In this document: in pieces, positions 1-8,341 of the stretch
Numbering within the stretch: the stretch's first letter is position 1
Layout: the number at the start of each line of letters is the position of its first letter
Assembly (NCBI RefSeq): GCF_025699485.1
Contig: NZ_JANUXN010000003.1
Coordinates: 434,001-498,000 of the forward strand
Direction of reading: 5' to 3'
Length of the DNA stretch: 64,000 bases
Origin: Thauera carbonicopians
GTDB taxonomy: Bacteria > Pseudomonadota > Gammaproteobacteria > Burkholderiales > Rhodocyclaceae
Notes under the pieces: model-generated
The model's database searches: none
What the model was told of the DNA's origin: nothing
Seen by the model: only the letters and a program-made list of their open reading frames with translations
Made by a program: the position numbers and the translations under genes

Positions 1-255
1 CGCGGCGCAGGGCTCGCGGCCTGTGCAGGAAGTCGTCGATCGGACGAGCCCGGGAGAATACGCCCAACGCGGCCGGCGGCGACCATCCTGCCGGGCCGAT
101 CCGGCAGTGGCCGCCGGCGTCGGGCGCCTTGGCGGACAACTTTGCTCACCAACGGAAGGTGCGCGTGCATGGAACGCGCTGCCCCTGCCGGAGATAATTC
201 CATCGTTTCGATCGTCTGCGGCCCATAACCGAGCCCACACCACAGGACACCGTTC

Positions 256-786
256 ATGCCCTCTCGTCGCCCCGCTGCATCCGCCGCATTCTTGCTGGCC
301 CTGGCCGGCCTTTCGCTCCCTGCCCACGCGGTCGACGACATCCGCCCCGGCCTGTGGGAGTTCCGCTCCACCCACCTGAGCCTGGGCGGTTTGCCCGACA
401 TGTCGTCGCAGATGGCCCAACTGCAGCAGCAGCTCAAGCTCCTGCCCGCCGAAACCCGCCGCATGCTCGAACAGGAGATGGCGCAGCGCGGCGTGAGCCT
501 TGGCCAGGACGGTTCCGCCCGCACTTGTATCACGCCCGAGCAGGCGCGCCAGGACACGATCTATTCGGGCAAGGTGGAAGGCAACTGCACGCTGAGCGAT
601 GTCGCGAAGGCCGGCAATGCGGTCACCGGCACGCTGAAGTGTACCGGGCCGGACGCGACCGGCCGGTTCAGGGCCCAGGTCGATAGCCCCGAGCGCTTCA
701 CCACGCGGGTGACGATGCGCTCCACGCAAGGCGATCTCGATGTCGAAACCGCGGCGCGCTGGCTCGCTGCGAGTTGTGATAGTTGA
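256..786 (+). CDS. DUF3617 family exported protein
   Basis: The 176-residue product has a signal peptide (basic start, then a hydrophobic AAFLLALAGLSLPAHA segment ending near residue 25) followed by the IRPGLWEF motif that opens DUF3617 proteins. Two cysteines in the second half (TCIT, NCTL) and two more (KCTG, SCDS) could form disulfides. The family is periplasmic and of unknown function. It stands alone on the plus strand. The 255 bases before it hold no gene that I can support; an open frame at 23-379 has no recognisable protein character and overlaps this gene. Confidence 0.85.
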   Translation: MPSRRPAASAAFLLALAGLSLPAHAVDDIRPGLWEFRSTHLSLGGLPDMSSQMAQLQQQLKLLPAETRRMLEQEMAQRGVSLGQDGSARTCITPEQARQDTIYSGKVEGNCTLSDVAKAGNAVTGTLKCTGPDATGRFRAQVDSPERFTTRVTMRSTQGDLDVETAARWLAASCDS

Positions 787-937
787 CTGCGGCGGCAACT
801 GACCTCCGCAATCCGGCGGGGCAGGCGAGCGCGGCGCTCCAGTGGGCGCCCGGCACCCGATCGCCTGGCTGTGCACCGGCTCACGAACCGGCTTCCTTGG
901 CTATACTGGAACCGACCCCAGTGCGGAGGATGCCATC

Positions 938-1294
938 ATGTTCTGCCCCCAGTGCGGTAAGGAGAACGAGGCGGGCGCACGATTCTGCGGCCATTGCGGC
1001 GCGGCCGTCGGCGAACCCGCACCCGAGCCCCCGCCGGCGCCGGGACGCCCTGTCGCGCCTGGCGAGCCTGTGCGTATCGTCGATCTCAGCCGCGCCGGCC
1101 CCGCTGTCTCGCCGGGGCTCAAATGGGGGGTGATCGCCGCCAGCGTGGTGTTCCCGATCGTCGGCATGGGCATGGGGCTGTATTACTGGATGCGTGCCGA
1201 GTCGCCGGAGAAGCTGGCGCTCGGCAAGACCTGGTTCTTCGTCGGCCTCGGCATCACTGTTTTCTACCTTTTGCTCGGTACCGAGCAGTATTGA
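938..1294 (+). CDS. Zinc-ribbon membrane protein
   Basis: This 118-residue protein starts with a four-cysteine zinc ribbon (Cys3, Cys6, Cys17, Cys20 in MFCPQCGK...FCGHCG), then a Pro-rich linker (residues 24-45) and two hydrophobic segments (about 63-85 and 98-115), so it is an inner-membrane protein with a cytoplasmic metal-binding head. The ATG at 938 has GGAGGA seven bases upstream; longer in-frame extensions lack the family look. Only 14 bases separate its stop from the next gene, whose product ends in a second, similar zinc ribbon, suggesting the two are co-expressed and may work together. The function is unknown. Confidence 0.8.
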   Translation: MFCPQCGKENEAGARFCGHCGAAVGEPAPEPPPAPGRPVAPGEPVRIVDLSRAGPAVSPGLKWGVIAASVVFPIVGMGMGLYYWMRAESPEKLALGKTWFFVGLGITVFYLLLGTEQY

Positions 1295-1308
1295 GGGAGC
1301 CCGGACTC

Positions 1309-2307
1309 GTGAGTGCCCCGCTGGCCGCCATTGAACTTACCCGCCCGCGCGCGGCGGTGAACGTGCTGCGCAGCTACGGCGTGCTCATCGATGGCCGCAA
1401 GGTGGACAGCCTCGAAGCGGGTGCTACGCGGCGCTATGCCTTGCCGGCCGGCGCCCACGAGATCGGTGTGGAGATGGATTTCTACAAGAGCCTGCCGCTG
1501 ATGCTCGAATTGCGTGCGGGCCAGACCGTGCGCCTGGAATGCGGCGAAAGAGCGCCCTTGCTCGGCCAGAGTGGACTGTCCTTGCGCGGGCTGGGCGCAG
1601 CGTTCGGTTCGATGCTGTCACCAAGCGACTATTTCTACCTGAGCGTCGTCGGCACCGAAGTGGCCGAGGCGCCTGCAGCCGGCTCCGCGACCGCAGCAGC
1701 GGACCGCATCACGCCTCCGCCGCGCCTGCAGGCGAGCGCCGAGCCGATGATCTTCCTGTCCTACCGCCGCGACGACACCGAACACATCACCGGCCGTATC
1801 CGCGACCGGCTCGGCATGTGCTTCGGCGAACACGCGATCTTCCGCGACGTCGACTCGATCCCGGCCGGCATGGACTTCGTGCGCAAGGTCGAGGAAACGA
1901 TCCGGGTCGCGCATGCGATGGTGGCGATCATCGGTCCGCAATGGGCCGAGGCTACCGATCGCCAGGGCCGCCGCCGCCTCGATCAGGCCGACGATCCGGT
2001 GCGCTTCGAGCTCGAGACTGCGCTCGGCCTGGCGCTGCCACTGGTGCCGGTGCTCGTCAAGCAGGCCAGGATGCCCGCGCGCGAGGACTTGCCGGCCTCG
2101 CTCGCGGCGCTGCCCTCGATCAATGCCGTGATCATCCCGCCCGAGCCCTACTTCGCCGACGGCGTCAAGCGCCTGGCGGCAGCGATCGAGGCCTTGGTGG
2201 CGCCCGCCGCGCCGCCTACACCCGCGCGGCCGCAGTTCTGCGTCGCCTGTGGCCACCGGATTGCGCCTGGCCAGGTTTTCTGCACCCGCTGCGGGCAGCG
2301 GGTCTGA
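1309..2307 (+). CDS. TIR-domain protein with C-terminal zinc ribbon
   Basis: The product is 332 residues from a GTG start preceded by GAGGGAG. Three parts are visible: an N-terminal beta-rich region (about 1-85) resembling PEGA-like carrier domains, a linker, and a TIR domain (about 147-300) opening with MIFLSYRRDD and containing FRDVDSIPAG and VRFELETAL. The last 23 residues form a zinc ribbon (CVAC...CTRC). Some bacterial TIR domains hydrolyse NAD+ using a conserved Glu; the Glu in VRFELE is a candidate, but activity is inference. It follows the zinc-ribbon membrane protein by 14 bases. There is no adjacent nucleotide cyclase, Sir2-type partner or nuclease, so a known defence system cannot be assigned. 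Confidence 0.85.
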   Translation: MSAPLAAIELTRPRAAVNVLRSYGVLIDGRKVDSLEAGATRRYALPAGAHEIGVEMDFYKSLPLMLELRAGQTVRLECGERAPLLGQSGLSLRGLGAAFGSMLSPSDYFYLSVVGTEVAEAPAAGSATAAADRITPPPRLQASAEPMIFLSYRRDDTEHITGRIRDRLGMCFGEHAIFRDVDSIPAGMDFVRKVEETIRVAHAMVAIIGPQWAEATDRQGRRRLDQADDPVRFELETALGLALPLVPVLVKQARMPAREDLPASLAALPSINAVIIPPEPYFADGVKRLAAAIEALVAPAAPPTPARPQFCVACGHRIAPGQVFCTRCGQRV

Positions 2308-2333
2308 TGCCGCGGTACCGCACGCACGCCGGC

Positions 2334-2681
2334 TCAAGTCCCCCAGGTCACCGGCACTGCTTCCTTCTGCGCGGTTTCGAGCATGTCGAGCAGCGGCCAG
2401 GCGCGCTGCGCGAGCCCGACCGGCGCCGCCATGCCGGTGCGGCCGGCTTCGCGGTCGGCGGCAACATCCTGTTCGGTGCGCTGGCGTTCGAGTTCGGCCT
2501 GGCGCGCGCGGTCTTCCTCGATCGCGGTGCGCAGGCAGACGATCGCGTCCGGCAACTGTTCGACCGTGACGATGCCCTGGCTGTCGGCAGCGTCCTTGCC
2601 CATGATGGCGATGAGCTTCTTCGCCGAGTCGCCCAGCATCAGCACGTCGGCGCTGGCGGAAGACTTGAAGGTGTAGAGCAT
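2334..2681 (-). CDS. DUF1840 domain protein
   Basis: The 115-residue product begins MLYTFKSSASADVLML and continues with a lysine-rich helix (SAKKLIAIMGKD), matching the small cytoplasmic DUF1840 family of betaproteobacteria, whose function is unknown. It is encoded 29 bases downstream of the hypoxanthine phosphoribosyltransferase-like gene and probably shares its transcript. Its end converges with the TIR gene with 26 bases between the stops. Confidence 0.85.
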   Translation of the reverse strand: MLYTFKSSASADVLMLGDSAKKLIAIMGKDAADSQGIVTVEQLPDAIVCLRTAIEEDRARQAELERQRTEQDVAADREAGRTGMAAPVGLAQRAWPLLDMLETAQKEAVPVTWGT

Positions 2682-2710
2682 GGCGATTCTCCTGGTGGTC
2701 AGGGTCGGTC

Positions 2711-3268
2711 TTACAGGCCTTTGACGGCGTAGATGCCCGGCGCGTTGCGCCAGTAGCCCTTGTAGTCCATGCCGCAGCCGAACAGGAAGCGGTCGGCGAC
2801 GTCGAGGCCGCTGAAATCGGCACGCATGCCGGGGCTGGCCTTGCGCTCGTGCAGCTTGTGCACCAGCACCGCGGACAGCACTTCGGCGGCGCCTTCTTCC
2901 TTCAGGTGCTCGATGATGGCCTTCAGCGTGTGGCCTTCGTCGAGGATGTCGTCCAGCACCAGCACGCTGCGGCCGCGCAGATCCTGGGTCGGGCGCACGC
3001 GCCAGTCGAGCTGGGTGCCCTGCAGCGCATGGCCGTAGCGGGTGGCGTGCAGGTAGGCGACTTCGAGCGGGAACAGCAGGCGTGGCAGGATGCGTCCGGC
3101 GAGGATGAGGCCGCCGTTCATCACCGTATAGACCAGCGGATTGCGATCGGCCAGGCGCGCGGTGATTTCCGCTGCCATGCGGTCGAGCGCCGCTTCCACG
3201 GTGGCACCGTCGGCGAGACAGTCCGCTTCCTCGCGGGCGCGTTTGATTTCTTCCAGATCTGCTTGCAT
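2711..3268 (-). CDS. hpt: Hypoxanthine-guanine phosphoribosyltransferase
   Basis: The 185-residue protein has the type I phosphoribosyltransferase fold. The PRPP-binding loop is VLVLDDILDEGHT and the hood/base region ends FLFGCGMDYKGYWRN, as in purine salvage enzymes that make IMP and GMP from hypoxanthine and guanine with PRPP. VYTVMNGGLILAGRI forms the first loop. Length fits the family. The gene symbol follows the family; substrate preference cannot be read from the sequence. Confidence 0.85.
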   Translation of the reverse strand: MQADLEEIKRAREEADCLADGATVEAALDRMAAEITARLADRNPLVYTVMNGGLILAGRILPRLLFPLEVAYLHATRYGHALQGTQLDWRVRPTQDLRGRSVLVLDDILDEGHTLKAIIEHLKEEGAAEVLSAVLVHKLHERKASPGMRADFSGLDVADRFLFGCGMDYKGYWRNAPGIYAVKGL

Positions 3269-3424
3269 GTCGATGGGCCGCGGAGCCGCGCCTGGCGAAT
3301 GTTCGGGCTCGTCATTCTAGCGCCGAACTGGAAACGGCGGCGGCATATGGTGCTGCATGTCCTTGTGTGGGTTCCGGCTGTGCGGTAGAAGAAGCGGATC
3401 TTTGCCCTGTTGCCTGGAACCGCC

Positions 3425-4057
3425 ATGCCCATCCACGAAATCCGCCACCCGCTCGTGCGCCACAAGATCGGCCTGATGCGTGAAGGCGACATCAGCACCA
3501 AGAAATTCCGCGAGCTCACGGCCGAGATCGCGCGCCTGCTGGCCTATGAGGCCTGCAAGGATTTCCCGCTGGAAACGGTCGAAATCGACGGCTGGGCGGG
3601 TCCGGTCCGGATCGAGCGGATCAAGGGCAAGAAGGTCACCGTGGTGCCCATCCTGCGCGCGGGGCTGGGGATGCTCGACGGGGTGCTCGACATGGTGCCG
3701 AGCGCCAAGGTCAGCGTGGTCGGTATTGCACGCGACGAGGAAACCCTGCAGCCGGTGCCGTACTTCGAGAAGTTCGTCGGCCAGCTCGACGAGCGGATGG
3801 CGCTGATCATCGACCCGATGCTGGCCACCGGCGGCTCGATGGCGGCGACGGTCGATATGCTCAAGCGCAAGGGCTGCAGGCAGGTTCGCGCGCTGGTACT
3901 GGTGGCGGCGCCCGAGGGCATCGCGCTGATGAACGCGCAGCATCCGGATGTCGATGTCTTCACGGCCAGCATCGACAGCCACCTCGATGAGCAAGGCTAC
4001 ATCATTCCCGGGCTCGGCGATGCGGGCGACAAGATCTTCGGCACACGCCACGACTGA
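3425..4057 (+). CDS. upp: Uracil phosphoribosyltransferase
   Basis: The product (210 residues from the ATG at 3425) converts uracil and PRPP to UMP in pyrimidine salvage. It starts [17 protein letters not shown] and carries the characteristic [13 protein letters not shown], the PRPP site [13 protein letters not shown], and the uracil-binding C-terminus [16 protein letters not shown]. The ATG at 3425 is preferred over a TTG at 3410 because it gives the usual family N-terminus and a length close to the 208 residues of E. coli Upp. No uracil permease lies next to it. Confidence 0.97.
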   Translation: MPIHEIRHPLVRHKIGLMREGDISTKKFRELTAEIARLLAYEACKDFPLETVEIDGWAGPVRIERIKGKKVTVVPILRAGLGMLDGVLDMVPSAKVSVVGIARDEETLQPVPYFEKFVGQLDERMALIIDPMLATGGSMAATVDMLKRKGCRQVRALVLVAAPEGIALMNAQHPDVDVFTASIDSHLDEQGYIIPGLGDAGDKIFGTRHD

Positions 4058-4137
4058 TCTGCGGCGTGCCGTGGCGGACCTTGTTTCCGGGCAATGAGGC
4101 CGCCGGCCGGGCGGCAAGCGGGAAACGATGGCGCCGT

Positions 4138-4485
4138 TCAGGCCGACAGCGCGCGCTTCAGCGAGCGCAGCAGGCGCCGCAGCACCGGGACGGCGAACGG
4201 CAGCAGACGGCTGCCGCGCGCCTGGCGCAGCAGCAGCCAGCCCAGCCAGGCGCGCCGGGCCAGGCGCAAGGTGAGGCGAGGTTTGAACAGCAGCACGGTG
4301 ATCACGCCGATCGACAGCAGCGGTACCTTCTCCTTCGCCCACGACAACTGGTCGCGCACGACGTCGAGGCGCGACAGGCCGGCTTCGATGCCGGCCAGGC
4401 GTGCCGTCATGTCTTCGCGCTGGGCCTCGGCGCGAAGCTGCAGGCGCTGCTTGCGCAGGGCGATGTCGACGAGTCGCGGGTCCAT
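4138..4485 (-). CDS. YqjK-like small membrane-associated protein
   Basis: This 115-residue protein starts MDPRLVDIALRKQRLQLRAEAQRED, a helical segment, and ends in a hydrophobic and very basic stretch (PLLSIGVITVLLF then arginine-rich residues). By position and character it is the third member of a yqjD-yqjE-yqjK type set. The function is unknown. The start is chosen at the ATG 13 bases after the holin-like gene ends; upstream in-frame extension would run back into that gene. Confidence 0.7.
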   Translation of the reverse strand: MDPRLVDIALRKQRLQLRAEAQREDMTARLAGIEAGLSRLDVVRDQLSWAKEKVPLLSIGVITVLLFKPRLTLRLARRAWLGWLLLRQARGSRLLPFAVPVLRRLLRSLKRALSA

Positions 4486-4498
4486 GGCGGAAAGCCGT

Positions 4499-4891
4499 TC
4501 AGTTGTCGTCGTCGGGTGCGCGCAGGGCATCCCGGTCGCGGGCGAGTTCGGCGAGGCTGGCGGCGAACAGCCGGCTGCCCTGCTTGAATTCGCGCGCCAC
4601 GTTGGTGGCGGTGAATAGTGCACCGCCGAGGCAGATCGCGGTCGACAGGCCGAGTGCGAGCAGGCGGTGCTCCTCCCAGAACAGCACGGTCAGGAACACC
4701 ATCAGGAAGACCAGGCCGAAGCCCAGCAGCAGTCCGCACAGCACGATGTTGATCGCCAGGCGGGCGAGGCGCAGTTTTTCTTCCTGCGCCTCGAGCGCCA
4801 GCAGTTCGAGCCGCGTCTGCAGTGTCTGCAGCGCGGCATCGGCGATGCCGCGCAGGCGTCCGGCCAGGCGCGGCTTGCGGGCCTGCTCCAT
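4499..4891 (-). CDS. Phage-holin-family (YqjE-like) membrane protein
   Basis: The 130-residue product has an amphipathic N-terminal helix (residues 1-40) and two transmembrane segments (about 46-75 and 80-100: INIVLCGLLLGFGLVFLMVFL and LALGLSTAICLGGALFTA). It fits the YqjE/holin-X superfamily. Despite the name there are no phage genes nearby; in proteobacteria this protein accompanies the DUF883 ribosome-associated membrane protein encoded just upstream, as here (8-base gap). Confidence 0.8.
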   Translation of the reverse strand: MEQARKPRLAGRLRGIADAALQTLQTRLELLALEAQEEKLRLARLAINIVLCGLLLGFGLVFLMVFLTVLFWEEHRLLALGLSTAICLGGALFTATNVAREFKQGSRLFAASLAELARDRDALRAPDDDN

Positions 4892-4899
4892 CTTCGGCG

Positions 4900-5211
4900 T
4901 CAGCGGCGGCTGGCGAGCAGGCCGAGCAGGAAGGCGACGCCGGCGGCGACGCCCAGCGACTGCCAGGGGTGCTCATGCACGTAGTCGTCGGTGGCGCGGG
5001 CAGCTTTCTTGCTCGAATCGATCAGCGCGGCTTCGGCGTCGGACAGCTTGTCCTTGGCAGCGGCGAGGCGTTCGGTGATGCGGCCGCGAAGGTCGCCCAG
5101 CTTGTCGCCGGTCTGGTCGGCGGTCAGGGCAAGCAGATCTTCAGCGTCGGTGATGATGGCCTTGAGATCATCGACGAGCTTGTCTTTCGAGGGGATTGCA
5201 GCTTTGGCCAT
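4900..5211 (-). CDS. DUF883 (ElaB/YqjD/YgaM) family protein
   Basis: The 103-residue product is a long charged helix with a C-terminal transmembrane anchor (WQSLGVAAGVAFLLGLLASRR). The VHEHPWQSLGVA motif is diagnostic of the DUF883 family, whose E. coli member YqjD tethers ribosomes to the inner membrane in stationary phase. It is the first gene of a three-gene minus-strand set with the holin-like and YqjK-like genes. Confidence 0.9.
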   Translation of the reverse strand: MAKAAIPSKDKLVDDLKAIITDAEDLLALTADQTGDKLGDLRGRITERLAAAKDKLSDAEAALIDSSKKAARATDDYVHEHPWQSLGVAAGVAFLLGLLASRR

Positions 5212-5482
5212 GGTATCTCTCCTTGTTCATCCGTCATGAATGATCGCGCTTCTGCGCGCCCATCCACAGGCTAACGCCGCAGGGGGGCAAAGGCAATGCA
5301 AAAGCGGGTAACAAAAAATGGGCGCGTGCCCTGAAATGGGCGCCAGTGCTGGCGCCGGAGGGTTGGTGCGGCGCAAAACCGCGTATAGTCCGATGAAGAC
5401 CAACAGCCTGACGGCATCGTCCGGATACGCCATCCGTGTGGCGGGCGGCCAGCCAGGCAGCAATTCCCTTTCCCTCTGCCCG

Positions 5483-6190
5483 ATGAGCATACATACCGAA
5501 TCCGTGCCGCTGGCCGGTAACAAGATGTCCGGCGCGAAGCTGCCGGAATATCTGCGCCGCACCTATACCTGGGCTTACCTGAGCCCGCGCACCATGCCCT
5601 GGCTGGACCGGGCGCCGGTGGTGTCGGCGATCCTGTGGGGCAACGCCGGCCGCCTGATGCGCTGGGCGGCGGCGCAGTTCGCGCCGGGCGAGCATGTCTT
5701 GCAGGCGGCCTGCGTGTATGGCGATTTCTCGCCGATGCTGGCGCGGCGCGTCGGCCCGCAGGGGCGCCTGTCGATCCGCGACGTGGCGCCGATCCAGATC
5801 GACAACGTGCGGCGCAAGCTCGCCGGCCTGCCGCAGGCCGACGCCGAAGTGGCCGACCTCGTCGATCCCCTGCCCACACGCCATGACGCCGTGTGCTGTT
5901 TCTTCCTGCTCCACGAGGTGCCCGAGGCCGAGCGGCGGCGCATCGTCGCCAATCTGCTCGCGGCGGTGAAGCCCGGCGGCCGCGCGGTGTTCGTTGATTA
6001 CCACCGGCCGCGCGCCTGGCATCCGCTGGCGCCGGTGATGGCGGGCGTGTTCCGCTGGCTCGAGCCCTTCGCCGAATCCCTGCTCGACGTGCCGCTGGAA
6101 ACGCTCGCCGACGAGGCGGGCGACTTCGAATGGCACAAGGAGACCCGCTTCGGCGGCCTCTACCAGCTCGTGATCGCGCGCCGCCGCTGA
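5483..6190 (+). CDS. rquA: Rhodoquinone biosynthesis protein RquA
   Basis: The 235-residue product resembles a class I SAM-dependent methyltransferase with the features of RquA, which replaces a methoxy group of ubiquinone with an amino group to give rhodoquinone. Diagnostic segments as I know them from the Rhodospirillum rubrum family are YLRRTYTWAYLSP (23-35), ILWGNAGRL (50-58), the unusual glycine-poor motif ACVYGD (76-81), RRKLAGL, CCFFLLHE, VDYHRPRAWHPL and a C-terminal ETRFGGLYQLV. A weak promoter (TTGGTG, 15 bases, TATAGT at 5384-5389) would begin transcription after an alternative ATG at 5392, supporting the start at 5483. The neighbours are unrelated. It could in principle be another methyltransferase, but motif agreement is extensive. 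Confidence 0.88.
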   Translation: MSIHTESVPLAGNKMSGAKLPEYLRRTYTWAYLSPRTMPWLDRAPVVSAILWGNAGRLMRWAAAQFAPGEHVLQAACVYGDFSPMLARRVGPQGRLSIRDVAPIQIDNVRRKLAGLPQADAEVADLVDPLPTRHDAVCCFFLLHEVPEAERRRIVANLLAAVKPGGRAVFVDYHRPRAWHPLAPVMAGVFRWLEPFAESLLDVPLETLADEAGDFEWHKETRFGGLYQLVIARRR

Positions 6191-6201
6191 AACGGTGCGC
6201 C

Positions 6202-6984
6202 CTATGGCGCCCAGTCGTAGTCGACGGTCAGCGGCGCGTGGTCCGAGAAGCGCTGTTCTTTGTAGATCGCCGCGGCGGCGGCGGTGTCGGCCAGGCCGGG
6301 CGTGGCGATCTGGTAGTCCAGCCGCCAGCCGACGTTCTTCGCCCAGGCCTGGCCGCGGTTCGACCACCACGTGTAGCAGGCATCGGTGGCCTCGGGGTGC
6401 AGCCGGCGATAGACGTCGATCCAGCCCTGCTCGTCGAACAGGCGGCTGAGCCAGGCGCGTTCCTCGGGCAGGAAGCCCGAGTTCTTCTGGTTCGATTTCC
6501 AGTTTTTCAGGTCGATCTCGCGGTGGGCGATGTTCCAGTCGCCGCACACCACGACTTCCTGGCCGCTGGCGGCGAGCGCGGCCATGTGCGGCAGGAAGCG
6601 GTCCATGAAACCGAACTTGATCTGCAGCCGCTCTTCTGAGCTGGAGCCCGACGGCAGGTACAGCGACACCACCGAGAGCTTGCCGAAATCGAGCTGCAGG
6701 AAACGGCCTTCGGCGTCGATGTCGGCGATGCCCAGGCCTTCGACGACGCGGTCCGGCTCGATGCGGCTGTAGATGCCGACGCCGCTGTAGCCCTTCTTCT
6801 CGGCGTGATGGAACCAACCCTTCATGCCTGCCGGCGCGCGCATCTCCGCGCTCAGGTCGCCGGCCTGCGCTTTCAGCTCCTGCATGCAGACGATGTCGGC
6901 CTGCTGGCGGGGCAGCCATTCCAGGTAACCCTTGCTGACTGCGGAGCGGATGCCGTTGAGGTTGAGGGAGATGATGCGTAACAT
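6202..6984 (-). CDS. xth: Exodeoxyribonuclease III
   Basis: The 260-residue enzyme is an AP endonuclease and 3'-5' exonuclease of base excision repair, of the endonuclease/exonuclease/phosphatase fold. Visible catalytic motifs are [10 protein letters not shown] (metal-binding Asn), CMQELKAQ (Glu), [16 protein letters not shown] (Asp and Asn), and the C-terminal RLDYQIA and [11 protein letters not shown] (Asp-His pair). Its ATG is divergent from pyrE with 15 bases between the two starts. An apparent longer open frame upstream overlaps pyrE and is not part of the gene. Confidence 0.96.
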   Translation of the reverse strand: MLRIISLNLNGIRSAVSKGYLEWLPRQQADIVCMQELKAQAGDLSAEMRAPAGMKGWFHHAEKKGYSGVGIYSRIEPDRVVEGLGIADIDAEGRFLQLDFGKLSVVSLYLPSGSSSEERLQIKFGFMDRFLPHMAALAASGQEVVVCGDWNIAHREIDLKNWKSNQKNSGFLPEERAWLSRLFDEQGWIDVYRRLHPEATDACYTWWSNRGQAWAKNVGWRLDYQIATPGLADTAAAAAIYKEQRFSDHAPLTVDYDWAP

Positions 6985-6999
6985 GGATACTTTCCAGAA

Positions 7000-7668
7000 A
7001 TGCTGCACAGCAGCCGGACAGCCGTGGATTTTAGCCGGGATTTCATCGCGCTTGCCTGTCGCAAGGGGGTGCTGCGCTTCGGCGCCTTCGTGACCAAGGC
7101 GGGGCGCAACTCGCCGTATTTCTTCAATGCCGGTCTGTTCGACGACGGTGCCTCCTTCCGCGAGCTGTGCGGCTATTACGCGCGGGCGATCCGTGCTTCG
7201 GGCGTGGCCTGCGACATGCTCTTCGGCCCGGCCTACAAGGGGATCCCGCTGGTCGCCGGCACGGCGATCCGCCTCGTCGAAGAAGGCATCGACCTGCCTT
7301 TCGCCTTCAACCGCAAGGAAGCCAAGGACCATGGCGAAGGCGGCACCCTGATCGGCGCGCCGCTGAAGGGCGGCGTGCTGATCCTCGACGACGTGATCTC
7401 GGCCGGCACTTCGGTGCGCGAGTCGGTGGAGATCATCCGTGCCGCGGGCGCGACGCCGGCAGGCGTGGTGATCGCCCTCGATCGCATGGAGCGCGGCAAG
7501 GGGGCGCTGTCGGCGGTGCAGGAAGTGCGCGAGCAGTTCGGCATTCCGGTGATCGCGGTGGCGACGCTCGAAGACCTGATCGCCTACCTGGCCGACAGTC
7601 CCGAGCTTGCGGCGAACCTGGGTGCAGTGCAGGCCTACCGCGAACAATATGGCATTGCGTCGAACTGA
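7000..7668 (+). CDS. pyrE: Orotate phosphoribosyltransferase
   Basis: The 222-residue product joins orotate and PRPP to give OMP in pyrimidine biosynthesis. It has [33 protein letters not shown], the flexible loop [13 protein letters not shown] and the PRPP motif [13 protein letters not shown], as in E. coli PyrE. The last 20 bases overlap the start of the next gene. The divergent xth start is only 15 bases away, so the promoter may reach into xth. Confidence 0.97.
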   Translation: MLHSSRTAVDFSRDFIALACRKGVLRFGAFVTKAGRNSPYFFNAGLFDDGASFRELCGYYARAIRASGVACDMLFGPAYKGIPLVAGTAIRLVEEGIDLPFAFNRKEAKDHGEGGTLIGAPLKGGVLILDDVISAGTSVRESVEIIRAAGATPAGVVIALDRMERGKGALSAVQEVREQFGIPVIAVATLEDLIAYLADSPELAANLGAVQAYREQYGIASN

Positions 7669-8329
7669 GCAGTCGTCCGGCAGGGGCGTGCTGGCGGGCG
7701 TGCTGGCCGCTGCGGCGCTGATGGCGGTCGATGGGGCGCTGGCCCAGGCGCAAGGCGGGCGCGTGATCTATTGCTGCGACGTCGGCAGCCAGGCGGTCTG
7801 CGGCGACATCCTGCCCCCTGTCTGCTATGGCCGCGCCTATCGCGAGATGAATCCATCGGGTACCGTGCGCCGCATCGTGCCGGCACCCTTGACCACCGAG
7901 GAGATCGCCCGGCGCAATGCGCTGGAACGGGAGCGCCGCGCCCAGGAGGCGGTTCGCCTGAAGCAGCAGCGCATGGACGAGGCCCTGCTCGAAACCTATC
8001 GCAGCCTGCAGCATCTCGACGAGCGGCGCGACCGGGAAATCGGTGCGCTGGACAAGTCCATCCAGGTCCTGCGCCAGCGCGAGGCCGAACTGATCGAGCG
8101 CCAGCACGAGCTGATCGAGGAAGCGTCGCGGGCGGGCGAGGGCCAGGCCGATCCGGTGATCGAGGAGAACATCCGCAGCCTGGACGGCGAGATCGTCGCC
8201 CAGCGCAGCGTGATCGATGCCAAGATGCGCGAGCGCTCGGCGATACTCGACCGTTTCGACGAAGACCGGCAGCGCTACATCGAGCTGACCTCGCCCGCCT
8301 CTTCTGCCTCGCAGCCCGGGGGGCACTGA
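7649..8329 (+). CDS. Exported coiled-coil protein, function unknown
   Basis: The 226-residue product has an N-terminal hydrophobic segment ([20 protein letters not shown], about 12-31), a short cysteine-containing region ([26 protein letters not shown]) like the start of DUF4124-type proteins, and then a long charged coiled coil (about 75-200) dense in Glu, Arg and Gln. It is probably periplasmic or membrane-anchored. Its ATG lies inside the end of pyrE, so the two are translationally linked. I do not recognise the family with certainty. Confidence 0.7.
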   Translation: MALRRTEQSSGRGVLAGVLAAAALMAVDGALAQAQGGRVIYCCDVGSQAVCGDILPPVCYGRAYREMNPSGTVRRIVPAPLTTEEIARRNALERERRAQEAVRLKQQRMDEALLETYRSLQHLDERRDREIGALDKSIQVLRQREAELIERQHELIEEASRAGEGQADPVIEENIRSLDGEIVAQRSVIDAKMRERSAILDRFDEDRQRYIELTSPASSASQPGGH

Positions 8330-8341
8330 GCTCTTCCCGCC

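Noticed and set aside
1309-2307. Assignment of the TIR gene to Thoeris or CBASS
   Set aside because: No ThsA-type Sir2/SLOG effector, cyclase or Cap-type gene lies in the surrounding sequence.
4499-4891. Possible prophage remnant because of the holin-family protein
   Set aside because: The gene belongs to a yqjD-yqjE-like set, and no phage genes, integrase or attachment sites are nearby.
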